This document shows, in pieces, positions 1-7,635 of a DNA stretch of 26,176 nt; position 1 is the first letter of the stretch; each line of letters starts with the position of its first letter. The position numbers were made by a program, and so were the translations under genes. This DNA is from CAYQMF01 sp964418595. Lineage in GTDB: Bacteria > Planctomycetota > UBA1135 > UBA2386. Under the pieces are notes generated by a model. It did no database searches. It was given only the letters and a program-made list of their open reading frames with translations, and was not told the DNA's origin. The stretch lies in the NCBI GenBank assembly GCA_964418595.1, contig CAYQMF010000096.1, forward strand, positions 1 through 26,176, in the 5' to 3' direction.

Positions 1-2160
1 GATCTCCGGCGTCTCCATCGTGCTCGGACTCTTGTACTCGAGCAGCGAGGGGATCTTGTGCACGCCGAAGCGGTTGCCGCGATAGGCCATCTCCTCCATC
101 GTCGCCTCGCCCAGCCCCATGTACACGGAGCCCTCGATCTGCCCCATCGCGATCGCGGGGTTGAGCGCGCGCCCGATGTCGTGCGCGACCCAGACCTTCA
201 CGACCTTGTAGATGCCGGTGTCGGGCTCGACCTCCACCTCGACGACCGCGGCGCTGTAGCTGTACGAAGGACTCGGTCCCACCCCGCCACCCTTGAAGCG
301 CGCCGCGCTCTTCGGCGGCTTGTAGGAACCCACCGTGCCGATCGTGCCGTAGCGGCTCTCGGCCTCGACGATCGCCTGCGCGAAGGTCATGCCCGCGTCG
401 GGGCTCTCGGCGTCGAACACGCGCGCGTCGGCGAACACGAGCCGGTTGGCCGGCACGCCGAGCTTCTCGGCGGCGCCGCGCGCCACGATGGCGCGCGCCT
501 CCTCCGCCGCCTGCATCGCGGCGTTGCCGGTCATCACCGTCACCCGCGAGCTGTAGCTGCCGAGGTCGACCGGCGTGAGGTCGGTGTCGGCGGTGACCAC
601 GCGGATGCCGAGCGGGTCGATGCCGAGCACCTCCCCCACGACATACGCGAGCACGGAGTCGGACCCCTGGCCGATGTCGGTGCTGCCGCAGAACACGGTG
701 ACGAGTCCGCTGCGGTCGAGCTTGAGCTGCACGCCGGAGTGCGGCATGCCGTTCCAGTAGATGGGCAGGCCGGCGCCGGAGAGGTAGCTGCTGCACGCGA
801 GCCCCAGCCCGCGGCCCTGCGGCAGCTTGCCGCGCCGCTCCTTCCACCCGGAGCCCTCGACCACCTTGTCGATGCACGCGCCGAGCCCCATCGACGAGAT
901 CCGCATCCAGTTGGCGGTGAGCGAGTGCGCCGGCGCCAGGTGGCGCTTGCGCAGCTCCGCGGGATCGATGCCGAGATCGGTGGCGATCTTGTCGAGCTGC
1001 ACCTCGAGGGCGAAGCGCGGCTGCGGCGTGCCGTGGCCGCGCTTGGGGCCGCACGGCGCCTTGTTGGTGAAGAACCGCGCGCCGCGGAAGTGGTAGTTGG
1101 CGACCTTGTAGGTCACGGTCTGCAAGGCACCCGTGTAGAAGGTGCTGGCCACGCCGTACGAACCGAAGGCGCCACCGTCGAGGTAGCTCTCGAAGTCGAG
1201 CGCGGTGATCTCGCCGTCCTTGGTGACGCCGATCTTCGACTTCATGAGCACCGGATGGCGACCGCGGTGGCAGAAGAAGACCTCCTCGCGCGTGAGGCAG
1301 ATCTTCACGGGTCGCCCGGTGACCATCGCCAGCTTAGCGCAGGCGATCTCGTGGTTGAACGGATCGCTCTTGCCGCCGAACCCGCCGCCGTTGGGGCAGG
1401 CAATGACGCGGATGTGGTGCGCCGGCAGCGGCGCCAGCACCTTGGCGAGCGCCCGGTGCAGGTAGTGCGGGGTCTGCGTGCTGCTCCAGATGGTGAGCTT
1501 GCCGTCGTGGTCGAACACCGCGAGCGTCGCGTGCTGCTCCATCGGCAGGTGCGTGTTGCCCTCGAAGAAGAACAAGTCCTCGCGCACGTGCGCCGCCTGC
1601 GCGAAGCCGGCGGCGAGGTCGCCGAACTCGAGGTTCACGGTCTTGTGGACGTTGCCGTGCACGCCGTAGTCGTGGATGCGCGGCTCGGGCGTGGCCGCCG
1701 CCTTCTCGATGTCGGTGATCGTCTCGAGGTCCTCGTACTCGACCTGGATCAGCCGGCACGCCTCCCACGCCGTGTCCTCGTCGACCGCCGCCACTGCGGC
1801 CACGGGGTCGCCGATCATGCGCACCTTGCCGTTGGCCAGCGCGTGCTCGTCCTGGCTCACCGGCAGGATGCCGAAGGTCACCGGCAGGTCCTGACCGGTG
1901 ATGATCGAGAACACCCCGGGCAGGGCCTTGGCCTTGCTCACGTCGACACGCACGAGCTTCGCGTGCGCCTTGGTGCTGCGCAGCAGCTTCATGTGCAGCA
2001 TGCGCGGCAGGCTGAGATCGTCGGCGAAGCGGGTGAGCCCCGCGACCTTGGCGTAGGCGTCGACCTTGCGCAGGGGATGGCCGATGACCTTGAGGTCTTC
2101 CTTGCGCGCCGCGTGGCGGTAGTCGCGTTGCTCCACCGGCTTCGTCGGCTCAGTGGCCAT
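1..2160 (-). CDS. Molybdopterin-binding subunit of a xanthine dehydrogenase-family hydroxylase, 4-hydroxybenzoyl-CoA reductase alpha-like (partial)
   Basis: 720 residues are visible; the C-terminus lies beyond the left edge. The protein opens with MATEPTKPVEQRDYRH and shows the family layout: an N-terminal a/b-hammerhead domain (VDAYAKVAGLTRFADDLSLP, RMIGDPVAAVAAVDEDTAWE) and then the Mo-cofactor domain (GGGFGGKSDPFNHE, CGPKRGHGTPQPRFALEVQL, DIGQGSDSVLAYVVGEVLGI, GSYSSRVTVMTGNAAMQAAE). As remembered, these stretches follow Thauera HcrA more closely than classical xanthine dehydrogenase, so an aryl-CoA or related aromatic substrate is inferred. The conserved catalytic Glu of the family (GxxExxE near the C-terminus) is off the window and could not be checked. 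The gene overlaps the end of the [2Fe-2S] subunit gene by 11 bases, so the two are probably translated together. No FAD subunit is visible; it may lie to the left. The family is certain, the substrate is not. Confidence 0.88.
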   Translation of the reverse strand, partial: MATEPTKPVEQRDYRHAARKEDLKVIGHPLRKVDAYAKVAGLTRFADDLSLPRMLHMKLLRSTKAHAKLVRVDVSKAKALPGVFSIITGQDLPVTFGILPVSQDEHALANGKVRMIGDPVAAVAAVDEDTAWEACRLIQVEYEDLETITDIEKAAATPEPRIHDYGVHGNVHKTVNLEFGDLAAGFAQAAHVREDLFFFEGNTHLPMEQHATLAVFDHDGKLTIWSSTQTPHYLHRALAKVLAPLPAHHIRVIACPNGGGFGGKSDPFNHEIACAKLAMVTGRPVKICLTREEVFFCHRGRHPVLMKSKIGVTKDGEITALDFESYLDGGAFGSYGVASTFYTGALQTVTYKVANYHFRGARFFTNKAPCGPKRGHGTPQPRFALEVQLDKIATDLGIDPAELRKRHLAPAHSLTANWMRISSMGLGACIDKVVEGSGWKERRGKLPQGRGLGLACSSYLSGAGLPIYWNGMPHSGVQLKLDRSGLVTVFCGSTDIGQGSDSVLAYVVGEVLGIDPLGIRVVTADTDLTPVDLGSYSSRVTVMTGNAAMQAAEEARAIVARGAAEKLGVPANRLVFADARVFDAESPDAGMTFAQAIVEAESRYGTIGTVGSYKPPKSAARFKGGGVGPSPSYSYSAAVVEVEVEPDTGIYKVVKVWVAHDIGRALNPAIAMGQIEGSVYMGLGEATMEEMAYRGNRFGVHKIPSLLEYKSPSTMETPEI

Positions 2161-2668
2161 GCAGCACCTCGCGGGTCGGCGCCGCCTTCTCGCCGCGCAT
2201 GCGCGCCGCCGCCAGCTCGACCGCCTCGAAGATCTTCACGTAGCCCGTACACCGGCACAGGTTGCCCGCCAGCTCTTCGGTGATCCGCTGCCGGCTCGGG
2301 TTCGGTTCCTCCTTCAGCAGCGCCTGCGCGGCCAGCAGGAACCCGGGCGTGCAGTAGCCGCACTGCGCGGCGCCCAGCTCGGCGAACGCCACCTGCAGCG
2401 GATGCAGTTCCGGCCCACTCGCCATCCCCTCGACCGTCCGGATGTCGCGGCCCGCCGCTTCGAGGCCGAGCACGAGGCACGACAGCACCGGCTTGCCCTC
2501 GACCAGGACCGTGCAGGTCCCGCACTCGCCCAGCTCGCACCCGTGCTTGGTGCCGGTGAGCTGCAGGTCTTCGCGCAGCACTTCGAGCAGCGTCTTGTGC
2601 GGGGCGAAGGCCACGGTCTGGCGCTCGCCGTTGACCGTGAACTCGTGCAGGACCCGGGGGGAAGTCAT
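2150..2668 (-). CDS. [2Fe-2S] subunit of a xanthine dehydrogenase-family molybdenum hydroxylase
   Basis: This 172-residue protein carries electrons between the molybdenum centre of its partner and the next acceptor, normally an FAD subunit. The N-terminal plant-type ferredoxin domain has Cys44, Cys49, Cys52 and Cys64 (KHGCELGECGTCTVLVEGKP). The C-terminal four-helix domain holds the second cluster with Cys103, Cys106, Cys138 and Cys140 (QCGYCTPGF and NLCRCTGY). All eight ligands are present and the length matches HcrC/CoxS-type subunits. The ATG at 2668 is preceded by no Shine-Dalgarno; instead TATCCT followed by CCGCGG directly abuts it, consistent with a very short leader. It is the first gene of the two-gene unit and overlaps the large-subunit gene. 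Confidence 0.93.
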   Translation of the reverse strand: MTSPRVLHEFTVNGERQTVAFAPHKTLLEVLREDLQLTGTKHGCELGECGTCTVLVEGKPVLSCLVLGLEAAGRDIRTVEGMASGPELHPLQVAFAELGAAQCGYCTPGFLLAAQALLKEEPNPSRQRITEELAGNLCRCTGYVKIFEAVELAAARMRGEKAAPTREVLHGH

Positions 2669-2674
2669 CCGCGG

Positions 2675-2680
2675 AGGATA
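2675..2680 (-). promoter_or_regulatory. Candidate -10 element (TATCCT) for the hydroxylase operon
   Basis: On the minus strand TATCCT is followed by CCGCGG and then the ATG at 2668, only six bases between hexamer and start codon. No good -35 was found. If it is used, transcription would begin at or next to the start codon. The same arrangement recurs at other starts in this window, which is the main support. Confidence 0.4.
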
Positions 2681-2747
2681 GGCACGGGTCGCGCGGCAGG
2701 CCAGCTTTGCCGTGCCGGGGACTCAGAGCTGGTGTCTCTGGAGGCGA

Positions 2748-2810
2748 CTACTACTCCCGCTCGCAACGGCAGAACCCTCGCGCCGCGCGAGGACTCGCGG
2801 GGAGTGGTAG
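2748..2810 (-). terminator. Nested hairpin after the kinase gene, possible terminator
   Basis: The outer arms 2748-2758 and 2800-2810 pair over 11 positions with one G-T wobble. Inside, CCTCGCG (2776-2782) and CGCGAGG (2786-2792) form a perfect 7-bp stem with a 3-base loop. The structure begins right after the kinase stop codon, where a terminator is expected. There is no T-run on the minus-strand side, so it may instead be an mRNA 3' stabiliser. Confidence 0.4.
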
Positions 2811-2811
2811 A

Positions 2812-5811
2812 TCAGTCCTTCGGCGAGCGCGCCGCGGCGAGCAGGGCCTGCACGCGGGGATCGAGGCGGATGGGCGCGAAGACCTCGTCTTCCTCGACCT
2901 TCAGCACCGCCGCCGCGCGGTGTTGCGCGGCGCGCCCGACGGCGACGCAGGCCTCGTCGAGGCAACGGGCGGCGAGCGCGGCCTCGGCACGCGCGAGGTC
3001 CCGCGCGCGCAGGTAGACGCGGGCGAGGGTCATCTGCGACTGCCACTTGTAGGGGTTGGCGTCGCGGTAGGCGTCGGCCACCGTCACCACGGCCTTTGGA
3101 TCGCCGCTGGCCAGGAGGAGCGTGGCGAGGTTGTCGAAGCAACGGTAGGCCGTGCCGCGCAGGCGCGAGTTGTCCGGATGCTCGCGCAGGAACCCCAGCC
3201 CGAGCGCGAACGCCTCGCGCGCCAGTTCGAGAGCTTCGACGGTCGGCACGTGCGCCCAGCCGCTGCGGGCGCACAGGATCTCGGCGAGGAGCTGCGGCGC
3301 CGCGTCGGCGGCCGCAGGGTCCGCGACCTGCTCCCGCGCCAGCGCCAGCGCGCGCTCGCTCTCGACGGCCGCGTCGTCGGTGCGGCCTTGCGCTTGCAGG
3401 ATCCGCGCCAGCGTGTAGCGGGCGAAGCCCAGCGGCTCGCGCCAGCCCCTCTCCGCAGGGACCTCGGTGCGGACCTGCTCGAGGCCGTCGATCGCCGCCC
3501 GGATTTCACGCTCCGCATCGCCGGGCGCGCCGAGGGTCTCGCGCAGTGACGCCGCCGCGAGCCGGGAGCGGCACGCGTCGACCCGGTAGGTGGTGTTGCG
3601 CGGGAAGTCGCGCACCAGCTCCGCACGGACCGACCCGGCCTCCACCAGATGGTCGAGTGCGGTCGCATGGGCGGAAGGGCGCCACGACTGCAGCATCAGG
3701 CCCGTGCGCTCCAGGGCACTCGCCAGCTCCTGGCGGAAGCGCGCCGAGGAAGGGGCGCGAGCGACCATTGCGCGGCGCAGCCCGATCGCCTTGTCATGCT
3801 GCTCCAGCGCGGCATCGACTTCGCTGCGCAACTCCGCGATCCCCGCGAGTCCGGCATGCGCGTCGGCGCGGATCCGTTGCAGGTCGAGGCGATCGTCGCC
3901 CGCCTCGATCGCCACCGCCTCCGCAAAGAGGGCGCTCGCTTCGTCGAGGCGCTCCTGCGTCGCGCGGAGCTGCGCGAGCTGCACCGTGTTGCGCAGCAGC
4001 AGCGTCGTGACCGTCGGGTCGTGGCCCTGGACGCCCATCGAGCGGAGCGCCTCCTGGGCGCGGAGCAGGGGTTCCTCCGCGTCCGCGGTCCGCGACAGAC
4101 CCCACCGGGTCGCACCGAGCGCGCTGTTCGCCTGGGCGCGCAGCAGGTTCACCTCGAGCGCCTCGTCAGGCGCCGGCTCACCCAAGGTCGCAAGCAGCTC
4201 CGACAGCGCGCGCTCCGCCTCGACGCTGCGACCGAGTTCGCGCAGCACCTGCGCGAGGCTGAAGCGCGTGCGGTCGCGATCCCGGGTCAGCTCCGCGGAC
4301 GCCGGACCGGCGTCGGCGAGGAGCTGCTCGTACAACGCGAGCGCTTCCCGCAGCGTGTCGCGCCGCAGGTCTTCGAGCAACGGCACGTCGACGGCGCGGA
4401 ACTGGCCGATGTCGGCGAGGAAGCGGTCGACGGCCTCGCGCGCCTTGCCGAGACCGAACCGCGCGCGGGCCGCTTGTTCCTCCGCGCGCACGCGCGCCGC
4501 GTCCGCGGCGAGCAACGCGGCGTCGACACGTTCCTTCGCGTCGCGCAGCTCGCGCCCGACTGCCAGTTGCTGCACGTACAGCGCCGGAAACACGACCAGG
4601 GTCAGGAGGGCGACGAAGGCCAGCGTCACCGCGCGCGCCGGGTGGCGCCGTGCTGCGCGGCGGATGCGCAGCCACAGCCCCGGGGCGCGCGCCTGGATCG
4701 GCCGCAGCGCCAGCACGTTGGCGACGTCGAGCGCGAAGTCGGCGGCGGTCGCGTAGCGGCGCGACGGATCCTGGTCCATCGCCTTCTGGCAGACGAGGGC
4801 CACGTCCGCGGACAGCGCCCGGTTGTGCGCACGCAAGGCCGGTGGTCGGCCGGTGAGCACCGCCTGGCGGGTGCGCTCCGACGACTCGCTCGCGAACGGT
4901 TGGGTGAGCGAGAGCGCCTCGTACAGCAGCAGGCCGACGCCGTACACGTCGGTGGGTCGACCGATGGCACCGTGCTCACCCCGCACCTGCTCCGGCGCCA
5001 TGTACGCGAGCGACCCCACCTGTGCCCCCGAGCGCGTGATCCGCACGTCGCCCTCGGCACTCGCGAGGCCGAAGTCGACGAGGAGCACCCGACCGTCGGC
5101 GGTGACCATCACGTTGGACGGCTTGACGTCGCGGTGCAGCACGCCGCGGCCGTGCGCGTGGTCCAGGGCCTCGGCCACGCGCTTCGCCAGACGCAGGCAG
5201 GTCTCGGCCCAGGTCGCGCCGAACAGGTCGCCGGTCTCCGCGGACTTCGGTGTCGCGGGCGAACAGGCGCGCACCGCGGCGCGCAGGTCTTCACCCACGA
5301 GCGTGCTGGGCTCCCGGCCGCGCAGGTGCGCGAGCGCCTGGGCGAGGGTGCAGCCCTCCACCAGATCCATCGCGTAGTAGAGGACGCCGGCCTCTTCGCC
5401 GACCACGTGTACCGGCACGATCCCCGGGTGCTGGAGACGCGCCACCGCCTCTGCCTCCCGCAGGAAGCGCTTGCGCGCGACATCGAAGAACGACTGCTCC
5501 GGGCGGATGATCTTGAGCGCGACGCGACGGCCCAGCGAAACCTGCGTGGCGAGGTGCACGACGCCCATCCCGCCGGCGCCGAGTTCGCCCTCCAGCCGGA
5601 AGTCGCCGAGGCGCCGCGGGCCGGTCGCCGTGAGCGGGGTGAGCAGGCCGGCTTGCTGCAGGATGCCGATGCGACGGCGCAACGGTTCCGCCAGGTCGGG
5701 GTGCGCCGAGCACAGGTCGGCGAGCAGGCTCGCGCCCTGCTGGTCCCAAGCCTCCGTGCACCGCTCGACGAGGTGGTTCAGGCGCTCGGTCGCGGTGGTC
5801 GGCTCGGCCAT
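2812..5811 (-). CDS. Membrane-anchored serine/threonine protein kinase with TPR-like C-terminal region
   Basis: The 999-residue protein has an N-terminal segment (1-67), a PknB-type kinase domain (about 68-370), one membrane span (about 394-415, AVTLAFVALLTLVVFPALYV) and a roughly 580-residue alanine/arginine-rich helical tail with TPR-like stretches. Catalytic features are intact: glycine loop GELGAGGMGVVH (75-86), Lys100 (VALKII), HRDVKPSN (226-233), DFG (246-248) and APE (272-274). An insert of about 35 residues (164-200) sits before helix E. The kinase would face the cytoplasm and the tail lie across the membrane, where it may bind a ligand or partner; that role is inferred. The start MAEPTTATERL at 5811 was chosen over an in-frame ATG at 5928 because the extra 39 residues are low-complexity Pro/Ser/Arg translated from a polypyrimidine tract. 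Neither start has a Shine-Dalgarno. Confidence 0.9.
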   Translation of the reverse strand: MAEPTTATERLNHLVERCTEAWDQQGASLLADLCSAHPDLAEPLRRRIGILQQAGLLTPLTATGPRRLGDFRLEGELGAGGMGVVHLATQVSLGRRVALKIIRPEQSFFDVARKRFLREAEAVARLQHPGIVPVHVVGEEAGVLYYAMDLVEGCTLAQALAHLRGREPSTLVGEDLRAAVRACSPATPKSAETGDLFGATWAETCLRLAKRVAEALDHAHGRGVLHRDVKPSNVMVTADGRVLLVDFGLASAEGDVRITRSGAQVGSLAYMAPEQVRGEHGAIGRPTDVYGVGLLLYEALSLTQPFASESSERTRQAVLTGRPPALRAHNRALSADVALVCQKAMDQDPSRRYATAADFALDVANVLALRPIQARAPGLWLRIRRAARRHPARAVTLAFVALLTLVVFPALYVQQLAVGRELRDAKERVDAALLAADAARVRAEEQAARARFGLGKAREAVDRFLADIGQFRAVDVPLLEDLRRDTLREALALYEQLLADAGPASAELTRDRDRTRFSLAQVLRELGRSVEAERALSELLATLGEPAPDEALEVNLLRAQANSALGATRWGLSRTADAEEPLLRAQEALRSMGVQGHDPTVTTLLLRNTVQLAQLRATQERLDEASALFAEAVAIEAGDDRLDLQRIRADAHAGLAGIAELRSEVDAALEQHDKAIGLRRAMVARAPSSARFRQELASALERTGLMLQSWRPSAHATALDHLVEAGSVRAELVRDFPRNTTYRVDACRSRLAAASLRETLGAPGDAEREIRAAIDGLEQVRTEVPAERGWREPLGFARYTLARILQAQGRTDDAAVESERALALAREQVADPAAADAAPQLLAEILCARSGWAHVPTVEALELAREAFALGLGFLREHPDNSRLRGTAYRCFDNLATLLLASGDPKAVVTVADAYRDANPYKWQSQMTLARVYLRARDLARAEAALAARCLDEACVAVGRAAQHRAAAVLKVEEDEVFAPIRLDPRVQALLAAARSPKD

Positions 5812-5814
5812 GCG

Positions 5815-5886
5815 GGGGGAACGGGGAGAAGGGGACGGGGGAGAGAGAGCTCGGGCTCGGGCTGGGGTCTTGGGGGTTGGGGGTAT
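5815..5886. repeat. Polypurine/polypyrimidine tract upstream of the kinase
   Basis: The plus strand is almost pure purine over this stretch, so the kinase mRNA leader would be a C/T run. The 14-mer GGGGAACGGGGAGA at 5816-5829 reappears in reverse at 13052-13065, directly after another minus-strand gene. It is probably simple intergenic sequence rather than a defined element. Confidence 0.45.
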
Positions 5887-5972
5887 CCATCCGCAGACGG
5901 CCCCGGCCGTCGCACCGGATTTCGCCAAAGTGTGCTTCGTGGAGAACGGCGCGCCCTGTCACCTCCCGGCGC

Positions 5973-6854
5973 ATGTCCGACCGCCCCTCCCTCGCCAACC
6001 ACGCCGTGCTGCTGCTGCTGATCGGCTGTTGGGGCGCGAGCTACGCCGCCATCAAGGCGGCGCTCGGCGACCTCACCGCCCCGGGGCTCGTGGCGGCACG
6101 CTTCGTGGTGGCGGCCCTATGCGTGTTGCCCTTCGCGCTCCGCGACGGCGTGTCGGCGATGCGCCGGGGCGCCATCGGCGGCCTCCTCACCGGCGCCGCG
6201 CTCGCGACGGGCTACCTGCTGCAGGCGATGGGCATGCGCGAGACGACGGCGTCGATGGGCGGCTTCATCGCCGGCCTCATCCCCATCCTCGTCGCCGCCG
6301 GCGGCTGGATCGTGTTCCGGGCGCGGCCGGGGCCGCGCGGAGCGGTGGGCCTCGCCCTCGGTCTGTCCGGCCTCGTCGTGCTGGTCTGGCCGAGCGACCT
6401 CAACGTCGCCGCCAACTCCACGCGGGGCATCCTCCTGCAGCTCGGCGCCGCGCTGAGCTTCTCCGCCCACGTGCTGATGATCTCGCACTTCGGCCGCCGC
6501 GCCCCGCTCCTCTCCTATTGCCTGTGGCAGCTCGTCCTCGTCGCCGTGGCGGCGAGCGTCGCGGTCGCCCTCGGCGGCGGCCTCACCAACCAGGGTGGGG
6601 AATGGTGCACCGCGCGCATGGCGTGGCTGATGGCGTTCCTGGGCGTGGTCTGCACCGCGGTCGGCATCGCGGCGCAGAGCCGTGTGCAGCCGCGCATCCC
6701 GCCGCTGCACGTGGCGCTCCTGTTCACCACGCAGCCGTTGTTCGCGGCGGTCACCGGTTGGGCGACGCTCGGCGAGACGCTCGGCAGTCGCGACCTCGCC
6801 GGCGCGGGGCTGATCGTGGCCGGCGTCGTGGTGACGAGCCTGGATCGACGGTAG
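5973..6854 (+). CDS. EamA/DMT-family transporter, ten membrane spans
   Basis: This 293-residue protein is almost wholly hydrophobic and divides into two similar halves of five helices, as in EamA (DUF6) drug/metabolite transporters. The first half contains WGASYAAIKAAL and APGLVAARFVVAALCVLPFA; the second contains LHVALLFTTQPLFAAVTGWA followed by LGETLGSRDLAGAGLIVAGV, the usual end of the family. The substrate cannot be told from sequence; metabolite or amino acid export is typical. The ATG at 5973 (MSDRPSLANH) sits directly before the first helix; an earlier in-frame ATG at 5877 would add an arginine-rich stretch with no sign of conservation. The gene is divergent from the kinase and ends 11 bases before the sigma factor gene, so they may be co-transcribed. 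Confidence 0.9.
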   Translation: MSDRPSLANHAVLLLLIGCWGASYAAIKAALGDLTAPGLVAARFVVAALCVLPFALRDGVSAMRRGAIGGLLTGAALATGYLLQAMGMRETTASMGGFIAGLIPILVAAGGWIVFRARPGPRGAVGLALGLSGLVVLVWPSDLNVAANSTRGILLQLGAALSFSAHVLMISHFGRRAPLLSYCLWQLVLVAVAASVAVALGGGLTNQGGEWCTARMAWLMAFLGVVCTAVGIAAQSRVQPRIPPLHVALLFTTQPLFAAVTGWATLGETLGSRDLAGAGLIVAGVVVTSLDRR

Positions 6855-6865
6855 GAATCGAGACC

Positions 6866-7573
6866 ATGACCCGCAGCTTCCACACGACGCGCTGGTCGGT
6901 CATCGTCGCCGCTCAGGGCGAAGCGACAGAGGCGCGCGCGGCGCTCGACGAGCTGTGCAGCGCGTACTGGTATCCGATGTACGCGTACCTCCGCCGCTCC
7001 GGCACGCGGCACGACGACGCGCTCGACGCGGTCCAGTCGTTCTGCGTCGACCTGCTGGAGGGGCGCGCGCGGCTGGCGGCCGATCCGGAGCGGGGCCGGT
7101 TCCGCACCTATCTCCTCGGCGCGCTGCGCCACTTCGTGCGTGCCGGCGATCGGCAGCGGCGGGCGCAGAAGCGCGGGGGTGGAGCCCTGCTGGTCTCGCT
7201 CGCCGCAGGGGACGCCGAGGCGCGCTATGGCCACGAGCCGGTCGATGCGACGACGCCGGAGCGCCTGTTCGAGCGGCGCTACGCGCTCGCCTTGCTGCAG
7301 CAGGCCCTGGCGCGGCTCGAAGCGGAGTACGTCGCGGGCGGCCGCGGCCGCATGTTCGCGACGTTGCGTCCGGTCCTGGTCGGCGACGACGCGCCACCGT
7401 ACGCGGCGCTGGCGCAGGAGCTGGGCTCGACGGAGGGCGCCGTCAAGGTCTCGGTGCATCGGTTGCGCGCGCGGTTGCGCGAAACGCTGCGGGCCGAGGT
7501 CGCCCAGACCCTCACGCATCGAGACGATGTCGAAGACGAGCTGCGGCACCTGCTGGCTGCGCTCGGTCCGTGA
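6866..7573 (+). CDS. ECF-type RNA polymerase sigma factor (TTRW type)
   Basis: This 235-residue protein opens with FHTTRWSVIVAA, a signature of a sigma-70-like group common in Planctomycetota and Verrucomicrobiota. Region 2 (about 26-95) includes LCSAYWYPMYAYLRRSG, DDALDAVQSFCVDLLEG and RGRFRTYLLGALRHFV; KRGGG follows at 102-106. Region 4 (about 135-210) has the helix-turn-helix YAALAQELGSTEGAVKVSVH (179-198) and HRLRARLRETLR. It would direct RNA polymerase to a small regulon. No anti-sigma factor is adjacent; the next gene, 62 bases downstream, is a kinase, and sigma/kinase pairing is common in these bacteria, suggesting control by phosphorylation (inference). Confidence 0.92.
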   Translation: MTRSFHTTRWSVIVAAQGEATEARAALDELCSAYWYPMYAYLRRSGTRHDDALDAVQSFCVDLLEGRARLAADPERGRFRTYLLGALRHFVRAGDRQRRAQKRGGGALLVSLAAGDAEARYGHEPVDATTPERLFERRYALALLQQALARLEAEYVAGGRGRMFATLRPVLVGDDAPPYAALAQELGSTEGAVKVSVHRLRARLRETLRAEVAQTLTHRDDVEDELRHLLAALGP

Positions 7574-7621
7574 TTCCGGAATCCGTCGGTAACCTCCGCC
7601 CATTCCCCGCCCATGGTGGAC

Positions 7622-7626
7622 AGGAG
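7622..7626 (+). promoter_or_regulatory. Shine-Dalgarno AGGAG for the zinc-ribbon kinase
   Basis: AGGAG lies nine bases before the ATG at 7636 and supports that start (MTDQTITCPRCG). It is one of few clear ribosome binding sites in the window. A TAACCT hexamer followed by CCGCC at 7590-7600 could be a promoter -10 for this gene. Confidence 0.55.
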
Positions 7627-7635
7627 CCACGATCC

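Noticed and set aside
58..2283. Long plus-strand open frame of 741 codons
   Set aside because: It is antisense to the molybdopterin subunit, is full of Arg/His/Ala with no domain, and arises from high-GC codon bias.
3649..6021. Plus-strand open frame of 790 codons opposite the kinase
   Set aside because: It mirrors the kinase gene, whose catalytic motifs are intact and in order.
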